Shown one piece after another: positions 12,882-23,539 of a DNA stretch of 64,000 bases. The notes under the pieces were generated by a model, which saw only the letters and a list, made by a program, of their open reading frames with translations, did not search any database and was not told the DNA's origin. The stretch covers positions 1 to 64,000 of the forward strand of contig ML986771.1 of the NCBI GenBank assembly GCA_010094045.1, given 5' to 3'. The stretch's first letter is position 1; every line of letters starts with the position of its first letter. The position numbers were made by a program, and so were the translations under genes. Source of the DNA: Lojkania enalia. Taxonomy: Eukaryota; Ascomycota; Dothideomycetes; Pleosporales.

Positions 12882-12928
12882 CTATATTTATTAGTAAACT
12901 GTAATAAAAGACTGGTATAATTACTTAC
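12882..12928 (-). other. Intron with TTATTACAG motif (second gene)
   Basis: 47 nt on the minus strand, GTAAGTAATT to AATATAG, with TTTTATTACAG and branch site TACTAAT. The first motif copy is degenerate (TTATACCAG). Confidence 0.6.
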
Positions 12929-13054
12929 CTGTGTTAACTTCGCCCACTTATCTTAGTCGAAGCTAACTGGTGGCTCTGGTAGCTTTAGTGGTAGCAAGCT
13001 ATCTGGACCATTGAGAAAATTGTCGTTAATAGGCTCTACTTTAATAGTCGACAT

Positions 13055-13522
13055 TTTGTAGGAACTGTAATAAAAGTATATAATAAATCGAAGATTTAGG
13101 GTTACGCTAATGAGAGTATAGTAGGAAGAAGAGTTGTAGTGGGGTGTCAGGCTCGACGCGACGAGCGCACGTGCTACCTACTAGTATAAATTAGATAGAA
13201 ACAATAATAAAATATATGCACATCTAAATAAATATAAAATATTGGTCGGTTTAGTATAAAAAACTATTACTGAAAAGCGCACTGCTAGTTCTATAAGATA
13301 GTAAGTTATTACAGTTTTTTATCATAGTATTCTTATAATGCACGCCTAAACACCTTATTAGCTTTACTTTATAATCCTAATTTAGTACTAGCTCTTGGCA
13401 CGTACGTGTCTTAGCATCCATATTTACATTTTGGGTATCTATCAACGAACCTCAACTTAGCTTCATACTACCAACCTCAATTATTAACGTCAACCACTCT
13501 ACTCTACTACTATTAACACGTA
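13055..13522. promoter_or_regulatory. Divergent promoter region of the hAT cargo genes
   Basis: 468 bp between the start of the minus-strand second gene and the start of the plus-strand histone gene, so both are transcribed outwards from here. It is GC-richer than the surrounding RIP-damaged repeats. A copy of the intron-type motif TTTTATTACAG lies in the presumed 5' leader of the minus gene (about 13064-13075). No TATA box can be assigned with confidence in such AT-rich sequence. Confidence 0.4.
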
Positions 13523-14066
13523 ATATCTCGTACTCGAGGAACAGCACGATCTAAAATCGTTCTAACGGGTAGCAAGTCTCCCCGAAAGCAGCTCGCCGCC
13601 AAATTAGCTCGTAAGGCATCTGCACCAGCAAAGCCTGCGCTAGTAAAGCGTTGCTATCGCCCTAGGAGTGAGTTATCACAGGTTTTTATTACAGTTATAT
13701 GCTAATAGGATATAGCCGTCGCACTTCGACAGATTAAACAATATTAGAAGAGTACTAAACTCCTCCTTCGAAAGCTCCCTTTTTTGCGGCTAATCCGTAA
13801 AATTACTGCCGTAGTTTAGGAGGATACCTATAGCAGTAAGATACGTTGGCAACGGAGCGTAATTAAGGCTCTCCAAGAGTCTGCTGAGGCTTTTCTCGTT
13901 GGGTTCTTTAAAGGTATGTTATTTTTTATATAATTTATACTGTATAATACTAACTATACTAGACTGTAATGTAAACGCAATTCACGTAAAGCGGGTTACT
14001 ATCTAAAATAAGGATACATATTTGGTAAAGCGATACTATAAGAAGTTTGGTCTTCTATTGGATTAG
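13523..14066 (+). pseudogene. Histone H3 variant, CENP-A/CenH3-like, inside hAT element
   Basis: Three exons (13523-13667, 13716-13913, 13963-14066; introns of 48 and 49 nt, GT..AG) join in frame to 148 codons plus stop, near the 136 residues of H3. Recognisable in order: an H3 tail with PRKQLAAKLARKASAP, the alphaN motif RPRTVALRQIKQY, RKLPFLRLIRK, RWQ..VIKALQESAEAFLV, and AIHVKRVTI. Two traits favour the centromeric variant over canonical H3: loop 1 between RLIRKI and RWQ is about five residues longer, and Trp replaces Phe in RWQ. The start ATG reads ATA, and TAG, TAG and TAA interrupt exons 2 and 3, all RIP-type changes. Ancestrally it would replace H3 in centromeric nucleosomes. Gene structure is well supported; CenH3 rather than H3 is less certain. 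Confidence 0.8.
13668..13715 (+). other. Histone intron 1 with TTATCACAG/TTATTACAG pair
   Basis: 48 nt from GTGAGTTATCACAG to AGGATATAG. The split codon A|CC restores the Thr of the TVALR motif, which fixes the splice sites. It carries the same motif pair, GCTAAT branch site and ATAG acceptor as introns of the two minus-strand genes. Confidence 0.75.
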
Positions 14067-14240
14067 AGTTATAATCCCTAGGTAGTCTTAGGCTCAGAAA
14101 AGGCTACTTTAAATAAAACTAGTTCTCTACTATAATAATTCACAGTAATAAATATTTAATATATAATATATAATAAATATATAATATGTAATATATAATA
14201 AATATATAATATATAATTATTTCCTATAATTATAGAGGAA
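14067..14240. repeat. AT-rich tandem repeat downstream of the histone gene
   Basis: About 14155-14215 holds near-perfect repeats of an ATATAATA-type unit, followed by a short palindrome at 14216-14236. No frame is open. Confidence 0.5.
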
Positions 14241-14437
14241 CCCTATAGGGTACCCCTACCTTAACCTTATACCCCAGCGCCAAGAACCCTACCCTAACCT
14301 CAACCTCAATGCCAAGAACCCCTACCTAACCTATACCCCAGCGCCAAGAACCCTACCTTAACCCTAACCCCAGCGCCAAGAACCCCGAACCCAACCTCAA
14401 CCTAGGTAAGGTATTATATACCCTATTTACCAGCCTA
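14241..14437. repeat. hAT right terminal and subterminal repeats
   Basis: Four to five copies of a roughly 32-bp unit built of CCAGCGCCAAGAACC plus CCTACCTTAACC, then the TIR ending CCAGCCTA. In reverse complement the units contain GGGTTAGGGTTAAGG, like the left end. The copies are more regular than at the left end. Confidence 0.75.
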
Positions 14438-14445
14438 GTATTTTC

Positions 14446-17400
14446 TATCTAGCTATTAGTTTTTAAATAGAAGCTAGTTAATATATACGTATTAATTTAT
14501 AGCTATTTATAGAGCTCTTAGTAGAAGGTAGAAATAAACTATATTTTATAGTTGGATATAATAGTATATAGTAGTCTATAGTAAACCTATATATAGTAAT
14601 ACAATAGTTAAATAATATTAGGAGCTTCGATTCTTACATATAGTATTAGGTATCTATACTTACTAAACCTATTAACTACTACTATAATATTTATACAACT
14701 TTCTAATTCTAGTAGATTAGTTATAAAGTTTATAAAGATATCTTAAAACTTTTATTTAGGTATAGGTAACGGTTTTAGTAATCTATAGTACTTCTTTCTA
14801 AAAGTCTTACTTCTTTAGTATATATAATAATAGTCTATATATTATTATACTGAGTTAAATATCTTTAACTAATAGTACTCGCGCTAAAGTAGTTTTAAAG
14901 TCTTTTCTTAACTAGAGTATCTACTAGACGGTAGGTTATAGACGGCTTATAATAGCTTAAGCTTTAGCTTATTATAGTCTAGTACTATAAGTTAATCTTA
15001 GTAGTATAGTTAGTTATTATACTCTTTATAGTTAGCTAGAGTTAGAAGCTTAGATTAATAAGCTTCTTTTTTTAATAGCTTTAGAGTATTTTAGATTAGA
15101 TTATTATTTAAATATTCTTCGTCGATAATCTCTATAATTAATTAGCCTACTTCTATCTATTAGAATAGTTTAGGACGAAGTAATATCTATTAATAACCTC
15201 TACAGGCCTCTTTTTATATAAAATTATCCTATAATCTTTAAGTTAAAGTATTAGACTTCTTTCTAAGTTTTCTAGATTAGTATATAATACTAAAGTTAAA
15301 CTTTAATAGATATTCTAACTAATAGGCTTATTAATAGTTTAGCTATTTTATTATTACGAAATACTATAAGTTCTTATAATTGTTTAACACTTCTATAGAA
15401 AATACTATATCTTCTAATTTAGGCCTCTATTATTTAAAATATTAGATAATTATAAGTAGCTTCTTATTATATATCTTATAGTTGCCTTTAGTAGGGTTTA
15501 TATACTTAGAGAAGTAGGTAATAAGTCTTAGTTTACTATTAGTATCTCTCTAGAATAGTATACTAGCTATTATAAAGTTAAATATATTAGCTTCTACTAC
15601 TATTAACAGCTTAGGGTTAAAGTATTAAAGAATTAATATAAAGATAAAAGTATCCTTTAGGTAGTTAAAGGAATATTAACAGCTATTATTCTAGTTAAAT
15701 TAAGTATTCTTCTTAGTTAGAGCTACTAAGGGAGAGACTTTCTATAAGAAGTTGTTAATAAATCGTTAGTAGAAGTTTACGAAACCTATAAAGGCTCGAA
15801 TATCTTTTATATTCTTAGAATATTCCTAGTTAACAATTATCTCTACCTTTTTTAAATCTATATAGATCTCTTCTATAGTAATTATATACTTTAGATAGAT
15901 TACTTCTAACTAGTAGAACTTATACTTATCTATATTAAGCTGTAGACTATTTACTTCTAAGGCTTTAAGAACTAGCTAGATATACTACTTATAATTCTTT
16001 AAATTCTTACTAAATATTAGAATATTATTAATATAGATAGTATAGAATATATTAAAGTATAGTTTTAGTATATTATTTATAAAGTACTAGAATATACTTA
16101 AAGTATTAACTAGGTTAAAGAGTATTATTAGATATTTAAACAGCCTATAGTATATATAAAAGGTAGTCTTCTATTCCTCTTTCTTAGCAATCTTTAGTTT
16201 ATTAAATATAGTAATAATATTAAGTTTTATATAGTATTTAGCTTTATTAAATTAGGTTAATATTTTTTAGATTAGTAGAATCGGGTATTAGTTCTTAATA
16301 GTAATAGTATTTAGAGCTTTATAATCTATATAGAATTAGAAACTACTTTTAAATTTCTTTATAAAAATTATAGGTAAAGTAACTAGTAATAAACTTACTC
16401 TAATAAATCTCTTAAATAAGTTCTTATTAAAATACTTCTTTAGTACCTTTAACTCGTTCTAAGATATCTTATAAAGTAGACCGAAGCTAGTTTTCTTACT
16501 ATTTTCTAGTTTAATCTTATAATTATATAATTATTATTTAGATAGCTTATCTATATTTTTATATAAAAAGATAGATAATAGATTATAATATTCTTTTAGT
16601 ACTTTAGTAATAGGGTTAGTATATACCTTTAGGGCTAGAGCTTTATTAATATTAGCTATTAATATAGCGAAGATTTTATAGTTAAATTACTAGAAGAGTT
16701 AGACTAGTAATATAATACCTATATAATATATATCTAACTATAGTATAGACTTTAAGTATTAAGGTTTAGATAGGTCTTCTTAGCTATAATTTTTATCTAA
16801 AATTAGGTTAGTTTTAGTTTTAAGTTCTTTTAACTAATATAATATTTTAGGCAACTAATAATTATATTAGATATAACTTAATAGGTAGAACTTTAAGTAA
16901 TACTATCTAAGTTTTAAGCTATATAAGGGTTATAAATTAGTTACTTTAGAATTTTCTTTTATATTAGATTTAGATAGTTTATAGTCTTTAATAACTATTT
17001 AAATAGCCTATTAGTAGATAGTAGTACTAGTAGATTATAAGTATTAAGTTAAATATTAGTTTATAGTAACGACTAGCTATTTATTCTTATAGTCTAGGTT
17101 TATATAATACTTATATATCTATAGCTGTTCTAGAATTAACTAGTATTTTCCTAATATAGTTATATAGAGACGTACTATTTCTAAATAGTTTAAGTATTAG
17201 AGGGTTAGAGTAACTAAATAGGAAATAGTTCTCTTATAGAAGACTTCTCTATTAAAGCTAGTTAAGTATAAGTTATATAGAAGTTATATCTTTTAAAGTT
17301 TTAAAGTATATATAAGATCTCTATAAATATAACTATAACTAGTAGCTCTAGTATTAATAAGAATAGGAATATCTTATTAGATTAGGTCTTAATAAATTAA

Positions 17401-18652
17401 GAAAGAAACTAGAATCTAGTAGTTTTATAACTATTTCTATAGAAGCTAGTTCTATAAATATATAGAAATTCGGTATAGATATAATTCTAGAAAGTAACTT
17501 ACTTCTAGAATAAATCTTTTAGTAATATTCTAGTTAGTAAAACTAGTTGTATTTAAGAGTAAGAATAATAGCTTTATCTATAAGATAATAAGCGTATTAA
17601 AGATTAGTTAAAGGATTAGTTAGAAGATTAAGAGTAGGATCTATAGGGTATAGTAGAGCTCTAAGACCCTTAATAGATTAATAGTAGAAGGGTACTATAT
17701 TCTAGTAAAATATATCTCTTACTACTATATTTATAATAATATTCTTTACAGCGGCGCCTTTTTTATTTATTAGAGCTTATAGGCGTATAACTAGAAGTAT
17801 TAAGTTCTATAGCGTTTAGGTTCTTCTAGTAAATAGTATAATACTTTAGTTGTTTATAGTAGTTACTAGATAGGTAATATAGGTTAGTATAGTTGTTTAG
17901 GGTGCTAAGTATTATAATACCTATTATAGTATAGTAGAACTTATTAAAGAGAGAATATTAGAGATATATAATTTATCTAGTCTTATTTAGTTTAGTATCT
18001 GCAATCAGGCGTTAGAATTTAGTAAAGTAAGTAGAGAACCTACTTTAGCCTTATTTTAAAGTCTCTAGCTTACTCTATACTATAGTCTCCTTATTCTAGT
18101 TACTATAGGTAGATTCTAAAAAGGCGACTAAACTATCTATAGAGTTAATACCCTTATCTATTAATAGGTTAACTAATATTACTAGGTTTTATTTTAGGTA
18201 GGAATAAATATATAGAAGGTAGATATATTTAGTTAGATATTAGTTAGTATTTCCTTCTAGTTTATAGTAGAGTTTTCTAATAAAGTATAAAAGCTCTAAA
18301 TATTTACTAGAAAATATTAGAGGGTTAAATAAATAGTTAGAATAGAAATACAAGTTATATATAGTTTTAAATAGATTAGAGGTTAATACAGATATCTATT
18401 TAGAAGCTAGGGTTGTAGGCTAAATTAGACTAAGAGCGGGTAATAGTTCTATTACTATTACTATACTAGTAGCTAGTAGAAGAGTAGCTATTTAGTAGCT
18501 ACTAAATTCTCTTTATATTACTTTAAGGTCTAACTTATAGTAGTTCTTCTAGGTTACTAAGGCTTCTACTAGTATCTTATTCTTCTACTATAAAAAGTCT
18601 AGTTTACTTTAGATCTTTTTAAGTATATTAAAAAGCGCATTCTTATCTATAG
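14446..18652 (-). pseudogene. G1 gag-pol: gag, protease, reverse transcriptase, RNase H, integrase core
   Basis: This is the minus-strand coding part of G1 between the hAT and P insertions. Integrase core lies near 14446-15000, RNase H around 15400-15650, and reverse transcriptase around 15750-16500 with the polymerase motif YINNILIF near 16010-16035 (Asp to Asn as in G2). Gag-like sequence occupies about 17500-18650. Collinear with G2 pol in reverse. Interrupted by many TAA/TAG codons. Confidence 0.75.
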
Positions 18653-18654
18653 TA

Positions 18655-20526
18655 ATATATAGTATAGGCGAGCTAATCACCCAAGCGAGCTAATTATAAT
18701 ACTAAAACTATACTAAAATCGCAACTACTTTTCGCAAAATATTATACTTTCTTATATTCTATTATACTATATAGTATAGTAGCCTATTCTTCTATATCTA
18801 TAGCATTATTTTTACACGTCCGTGAGTTATGCCTAGCCTCGCTGTACTACCTATAGCACCTTTAAGTCGGCTGGTCTCTATTAACACGCGCCTTCTTCCT
18901 ACTCTTCTTCCTATTAGTATAAGCGCTAAACTCTTTTAGAGTAGTTAATTAAATGTCTTCTTTAATTATTAGGTTATCTTCCTTCTTTATACGCTTTCTT
19001 TTATACGATTGATATTATATAGCAGCCTTATTAGCTACTTAAAGCTTAGTAACCTAAGCGCGCAATAGTACGTTTTTATATATTATATACGCAGCACCCT
19101 TTATAAACTATTTAAACGCCTCTACTATTAAAGTAGATAGGCTATCTAGGTGCTTTTAAATTCTTGATCGAATATACGTAGATTAAGACCTAAATTCGAT
19201 AGGATTACTTAGTATTTTTAACTCCTAAGGGGTATCTTCAACTATAGAAGGTGTTAGTATACGTAGTTAAACTTTAAGCTTTAATAGTACTATATCTAGG
19301 TCGAATAGAACTAGGCTAACGCCTTAAAAGCTACTTAGGATATTACTCTTTATAATTGCTACGTTAAAAACTGCTTTAAAGTAGGGTAAAAACTCGATTT
19401 TTATAATATAGTTAATATAACCGCGTATTAGCTGCTCGACTTAGCGCCTATATATAGTTTTTAAAGGTAAGAAATAACCTATATTTAGTAGCTATAGTAG
19501 GTGCGATGAATATAGAGGTATATAGAGAGTAATAATATTCTTTTCCTTATAGAGCTGCCTGAATTCAAGCAAGTTATAGCTCTTATAACCATCAAGAATT
19601 AGCAATTAATATATACTAATAGTATAATCCTTTATATATATATTAAAGTACTTTAACTACTTAATACTAATATTATTTATTATCCAGCTATTATCAGTAA
19701 CCTATATAGCCTAAGTTGGTAGAATATTATCTTCTTTATATTATATAGAGAGGTAGTAGATACCTGTAAAGATAATAAAAGGTAGTATCGCCTATCCTAT
19801 CGCGTTGATATTCTAGATAACTGTAGTCTACTTATAATTACCTGGCTGGAGCTGCTTTAATCGATTCCGTCTCTTAGAGCTAGTAACTACTACTCCTATC
19901 GATATTATATCTATTATAAAGCCTAATTTATTAAAGTTATATATATCTTTATTAATAATACCGTACTTAGCCTTTATATTCTATATAAGGTAGAACTAGC
20001 CTCTTATAACTTTAAGATCCTTGTATTTAGCTCTTAAATAGTCGTACTTTCAATTGAATTTGACTTTAAGCTTAGGCGTACGTTTGATAAAGTTCTCTAC
20101 CTAGTTCTTTCTAACCTAGCTAGTAGAGCGCGCAGCTAGTAGTAAATTAGCTATATCTTAAAGAGTAGTAAGCCGCGGCGGAAATTCTCTTATATCTAGA
20201 TCTAGTATATACTAAACAATTACCCACTCCTTAATCTTACTAAGCTTTATTAAATTAGGCCGGCAATCGCGTTATAGAGCTATTCCTCGCCTTTATATAC
20301 TAAGTATACTTTAGGAGATATTATAGATTAATATAATATAACGTATAGTTAGTATCGCGTCTTATTAAAGAGCTTAGAGTATAAGCTATATTCTAGCTTC
20401 TTTCTAAATTAATTCTACAGTTGTTAGTTATAGTATAATACTATAAAGTATAATTATCGCGATTTTAGTAGGGTTTTAGTATTATAATTAGCTTGCTTAG
20501 GTGATTAGCTTGCTTGTACTGTACGT
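18655..20526 (-). mobile_element. Fot1/Pogo-like DNA transposon P
   Basis: 1,872 bp inserted at a TA dinucleotide (TA at 18653-18654 and 20527-20528) in the leader of G1. TIRs exceed 70 bp and each contains a tandem 16-bp repeat (GCGAGCTAATCACCCAA type). The minus-strand transposase remnant (about 18790-20330) has the N-terminal DNA-binding region at the right end and a C-terminal zinc-knuckle-like Cys/His cluster near 18790-18890. Same subfamily as E. RIP-mutated. Confidence 0.85.
18790..20330 (-). pseudogene. Fot1/Pogo transposase of element P
   Basis: The minus-strand remnant has the order of a Tc1-mariner superfamily Pogo-type protein: an N-terminal helix-turn-helix region near 20150-20330, DDE core around 19480-19900 and a C-terminal basic region. 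Its sequence matches E (56294-57690) along the whole length. Interrupted by TAA/TAG stops. Confidence 0.7.
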
Positions 20527-20553
20527 TATATAATAGTAGATAATATAATATAA

Positions 20554-20856
20554 TATTATAGACGCTTATATATAGTTAGTTAATTATACTTTAAGTAGTT
20601 AACTCTATTACTATATACTATATATAAATATTAAAACGTTATATAAAGAATAGAAATATCTATATTATATAGGTTTTTATAGAGGCTAGGTCTATACTAC
20701 TATATAGGTTAGCTAGGTTAGCGAAACCTTCCTCTATTATAGTTATAATAAGTCGGTTATATTCTAGCTAGCAGTTAATAGCTATTACTAGCAGCTAGTT
20801 CGAGTAATATAGTAAGGGTAGTATAGGTATAGAGGTATTACAGTATTACTATAATA
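20554..20856 (-). repeat. G1 5' LTR, 303 bp
   Basis: Pairs with 6662-6964 at equal length and is followed by the CGTAG target copy at 20857-20861. Confidence 0.85.
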
Positions 20857-20861
20857 CGTAG

Positions 20862-22001
20862 TAATAGAATAAGTTCTCTAAGCCTATACTAGTTATAAAT
20901 AAGATAATTAGATTAAATAGCTACTAATAGTATAGTTTAAAGCGAATAATATAGTATTTAAATTAATAAAAGTCTCCCCGTTTATAGCCTATTTTAGCTA
21001 GCACCCTTAAATAGGCTTTAAGCCGCCTATAGGGATCTATTAACTACTAAAATAGTCTCTAATAGTCTAGAAAGCTAATAGACTAGTTAATAAGATAAAG
21101 GATATTATAGAGTATATTAGAGAAGAATTTACTTAGGTATAAGTACTTTAATAAAAGTATACTAACTACAAGCGTGTACTAGCCTCTAACTACTAGATTA
21201 ATAATCTAGTTTAGCTAGACGCTAAAAATATATATATATAAAGACCGTTAAAAAAGCTTAACTAGAAGAATATAAGCCCCTATAAAATTATTATAAAAGT
21301 GTCCTTATATACTTATAAACTAAAGCTACCTAAATTAGCTAAAATATATTCTATATTCTATATATTACTATTATAACTAGTATCTAAGTTATCTAACTAC
21401 TTACTTAGTTAATAAATATACAACTCTAAACCTATTAAAATTAATAGAAAACTAGAATACCTTATTAAATAAATAGAAGACTTTTATTATAATTAATAGA
21501 GATGCTAGTATAAATATCTAGTTAAGTAGACTAGCTATTATAACCTAAAATAGTATCCAGCTAGTAACTTTACTAAGATAACTACTATAGAAGATTACTA
21601 TATTAGAAACTTAAATAAATAAAATCTAAATATAATATTATATCTAAATTTTTAATTAGATACTAGAATCTAATTTAAGTATATTCCTAAACGCCTATAA
21701 TAATACTATACTAGTATAATATTAGTAATAATACTACTACTAATTCTTAGTATAATACTAATATATAAACTAAACCGACCTAATCCCTAATATAATACTA
21801 CTATTAACTACTAATTATACTAATATATATATAATCTAGCCTAACCTCTAGTATAATACTATTATATAATAAGAACTAATTATACTAATATACCTACAAC
21901 CTTAACTAATACTAGTATTAATAACTACTACTTAATTATAAATAACCTAAATATAATATAAAAATCTAACTTATAGAAATTTATAACTAAAAGAGGAGTA
22001 C
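20862..22001 (+). pseudogene. G2 integrase C-terminus and chromodomain
   Basis: Plus-strand continuation of the G2 polyprotein after the G1 insertion; the counterpart in G1 is 6965-8192 in reverse. The chromodomain-like segment lies near 21510-21590. Low-complexity repeats follow at about 21660-21900. RIP stops throughout. Confidence 0.7.
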
Positions 22002-22304
22002 TATTATAATAATACCGCGATACCTCTACACCTATACTATTCTTACTATAATATCTAAACTAGTTACTAGCAATAGTTATTAGCTACTAGCTAGAATATA
22101 ACTAACATATCGTAATTATAATAGAAAAAGGTTTTACTAATCTAGCTAGCCTATATAGTAGTATAGATCTAGCTCCTATAAAAATTTATATAATATAGAT
22201 ATTTCTATTCTTTATATAATATTTTATTATTTATATATAGTATATAGTAATAGAATTAACTATCTAAAATACGATTAATTAATTATACGTAAGCGTTTCT
22301 AATA
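22002..22304 (+). repeat. G2 3' LTR, 303 bp
   Basis: Reverse complement of the two G1 LTRs and exactly the same length. It marks the right end of G2. Confidence 0.82.
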
Positions 22305-22469
22305 GTAATATTCTACCTTCTAATAATAATAATTTAACTTATAAATACTTAATCTAGCTATAATAAAATAGATATTTCCCTAACTATCTTAGCTATAAAT
22401 AATAAGTAACTTTAAAGTAAAAGACGTGCTACTTTTATATATAACGTCTTTTAAAGAATAATATATTAA

Positions 22470-23539
22470 CGATGTGATAGAATTACTATATGATATAATT
22501 ATAAGCTAAATTCGAAGAAGTTTACTAAGCTAGAAAAGAAGGCTATTATTATATATATACTTAACCTAGATTTGCGAGGATTTATACCCTCTCTAAATAC
22601 TATATAAAATATAATAGATAAGCTGCTTACTAAGCGTAGTACTAGATAGGTTATCTAGAAATAGTCTAGAAACTTTATTAAACAAATAAATAGTTTTAAA
22701 ATATAATTTAATCGACTATATAATTATTAGAAAGCTTTATATAAAAATTCTAAGATTATTAGAATTTAGTTAAAGCTTATAGCGCGTACGAAAGCTATAT
22801 ATAGTATCTATAATAAAGATTTCTATAATTTTAATAAAGCTAGCTTTATAATAGGTAAGATATTACTTAAGCTAGTTATTACTAGCTTAGAAAGATATAG
22901 TTAGCTAAAAGCTATATAGCTAGGGAATTATAAGTAGGCTATAGTAATCTAGAGAATTAATACTGTTAGGTAGGCGATCCTACTTTTTATTATCTTTACT
23001 AGCTAATACTACCTTTCTACCTAGTACGAGGGTAATAATATACCTAAGAATTAGGCTATCAGACTAAGTAATAATAGATAGACAACTAATAATCTTAGAG
23101 TTAAGTAGCTAAAGCACTTTATTATATATATAAAGGACCGTCGAGTAGGCGTATAGTAACTACTTATTCTTAATAGCTATAAGAGTTATAACTCGCTCGA
23201 ATTCTAGGCAATCTATAAGAAGAATAAAATCTATACTCTCTATATACTATTATACTTATTATACCTCTTACAGCCTTTTAATATAGGTTACTTCTTACTA
23301 TTAAAGCGAGTATATAGCGGTTAGATTAAAAGCCTAATCTACAACTATATTAATTATATTATAAAATTTAAGTTTCTTCTAACTTTCTATACTACCTACT
23401 AATAATTAATTATAAAGGATAATATTTGTATAAGCTTTTAAGGGGCTAGTTTAATCTTATATAATTTAGAAGTAGTAATATTAAAGCTTAATATAAAGCT
23501 TTATATACTAATACTACCTATAATAGTATAGGTAAGATA
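22470..23539 (+). pseudogene. Fot1/Pogo transposase of element D, N-terminal and core part
   Basis: Plus-strand remnant with the N-terminal DNA-binding region from about 22500 and the catalytic core to about 23330. It continues at about 48500-48960 after the C insertion. Homologous to A1 and P. Many TAA/TAG stops. Confidence 0.65.

Larger units (their letters stand above)
11829..13054 (-). pseudogene. Second minus-strand gene of the hAT element, unknown function
   Basis: ATG at 13052-13054 opens an MSTIKVEPIND N-terminus, and the gene ends at TAG 11829-11831. Three introns are supported (12882-12928, 12491-12541, 12097-12159). The middle exon keeps an uninterrupted, strongly charged Ala/Lys/Glu-rich helical stretch of about 60 residues starting MSLTAKEKAIE (12542-12731). 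The C-terminal exon is acidic (Asp/Ser-rich near 11835-11905). A few in-frame TAG/TAA stops are present elsewhere. I recognise no domain. Charge and helix suggest a nucleic-acid- or chromatin-associated accessory factor, but that is inference. Each intron has at least one TTATYACA motif, shared with the other two genes of the element. Confidence 0.6.
8201..14437. mobile_element. hAT transposon carrying three genes, one a histone H3 variant
   Basis: A 6,237-bp DNA transposon inserted in G1. Its ends are inverted repeats beginning TAGGCTGGTA, and it is flanked by a perfect 8-bp duplication GTATTTTC (8193-8200 and 14438-14445), as hAT elements make. Removing it rejoins the G1 sequence, and the matching empty site exists in G2. 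Inside are the hAT transposase (-), a second minus-strand gene, and a plus-strand histone H3-like gene, with telomere-like subterminal repeats at both ends. It is clearly less RIP-mutated than G1 and so probably arrived later. The element is unusually large for a hAT because of the two extra genes. Confidence 0.85.
6662..20856 (-). mobile_element. Ty3/gypsy element G1, full length, twice interrupted
   Basis: A complete minus-strand LTR retrotransposon bounded by two 303-bp LTRs (6662-6964 and 20554-20856), with target duplication TATAG/CGTAG (two RIP-type differences). It is interrupted by the hAT element (8201-14437) and by the Fot1-like element P (18655-20526). Without these the element is about 6.1 kb, normal for the group. 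From right to left it reads leader, gag, protease, reverse transcriptase, RNase H, integrase, chromodomain, 3' LTR. It belongs to the same family as G2, in opposite orientation. All coding frames are dead. Confidence 0.88.
4300..22304 (+). mobile_element. Ty3/gypsy element G2, 5'-truncated and split by G1
   Basis: Two segments, about 4300-6661 and 20862-22304, rejoin into one plus-strand chromodomain-type Ty3/gypsy element once G1 is removed. The first carries reverse transcriptase, RNase H and the start of integrase. The second carries the integrase C-terminus, the chromodomain and a 303-bp 3' LTR. The G1 target duplication (TATAG at 6657-6661, CGTAG at 20857-20861) sits exactly at the break, and the rejoined sequence matches the same stretch inside G1. 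No 5' LTR or gag was found, and homology to G1 fades upstream of about 4300. Heavily RIP-mutated and not functional. Confidence 0.8.
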
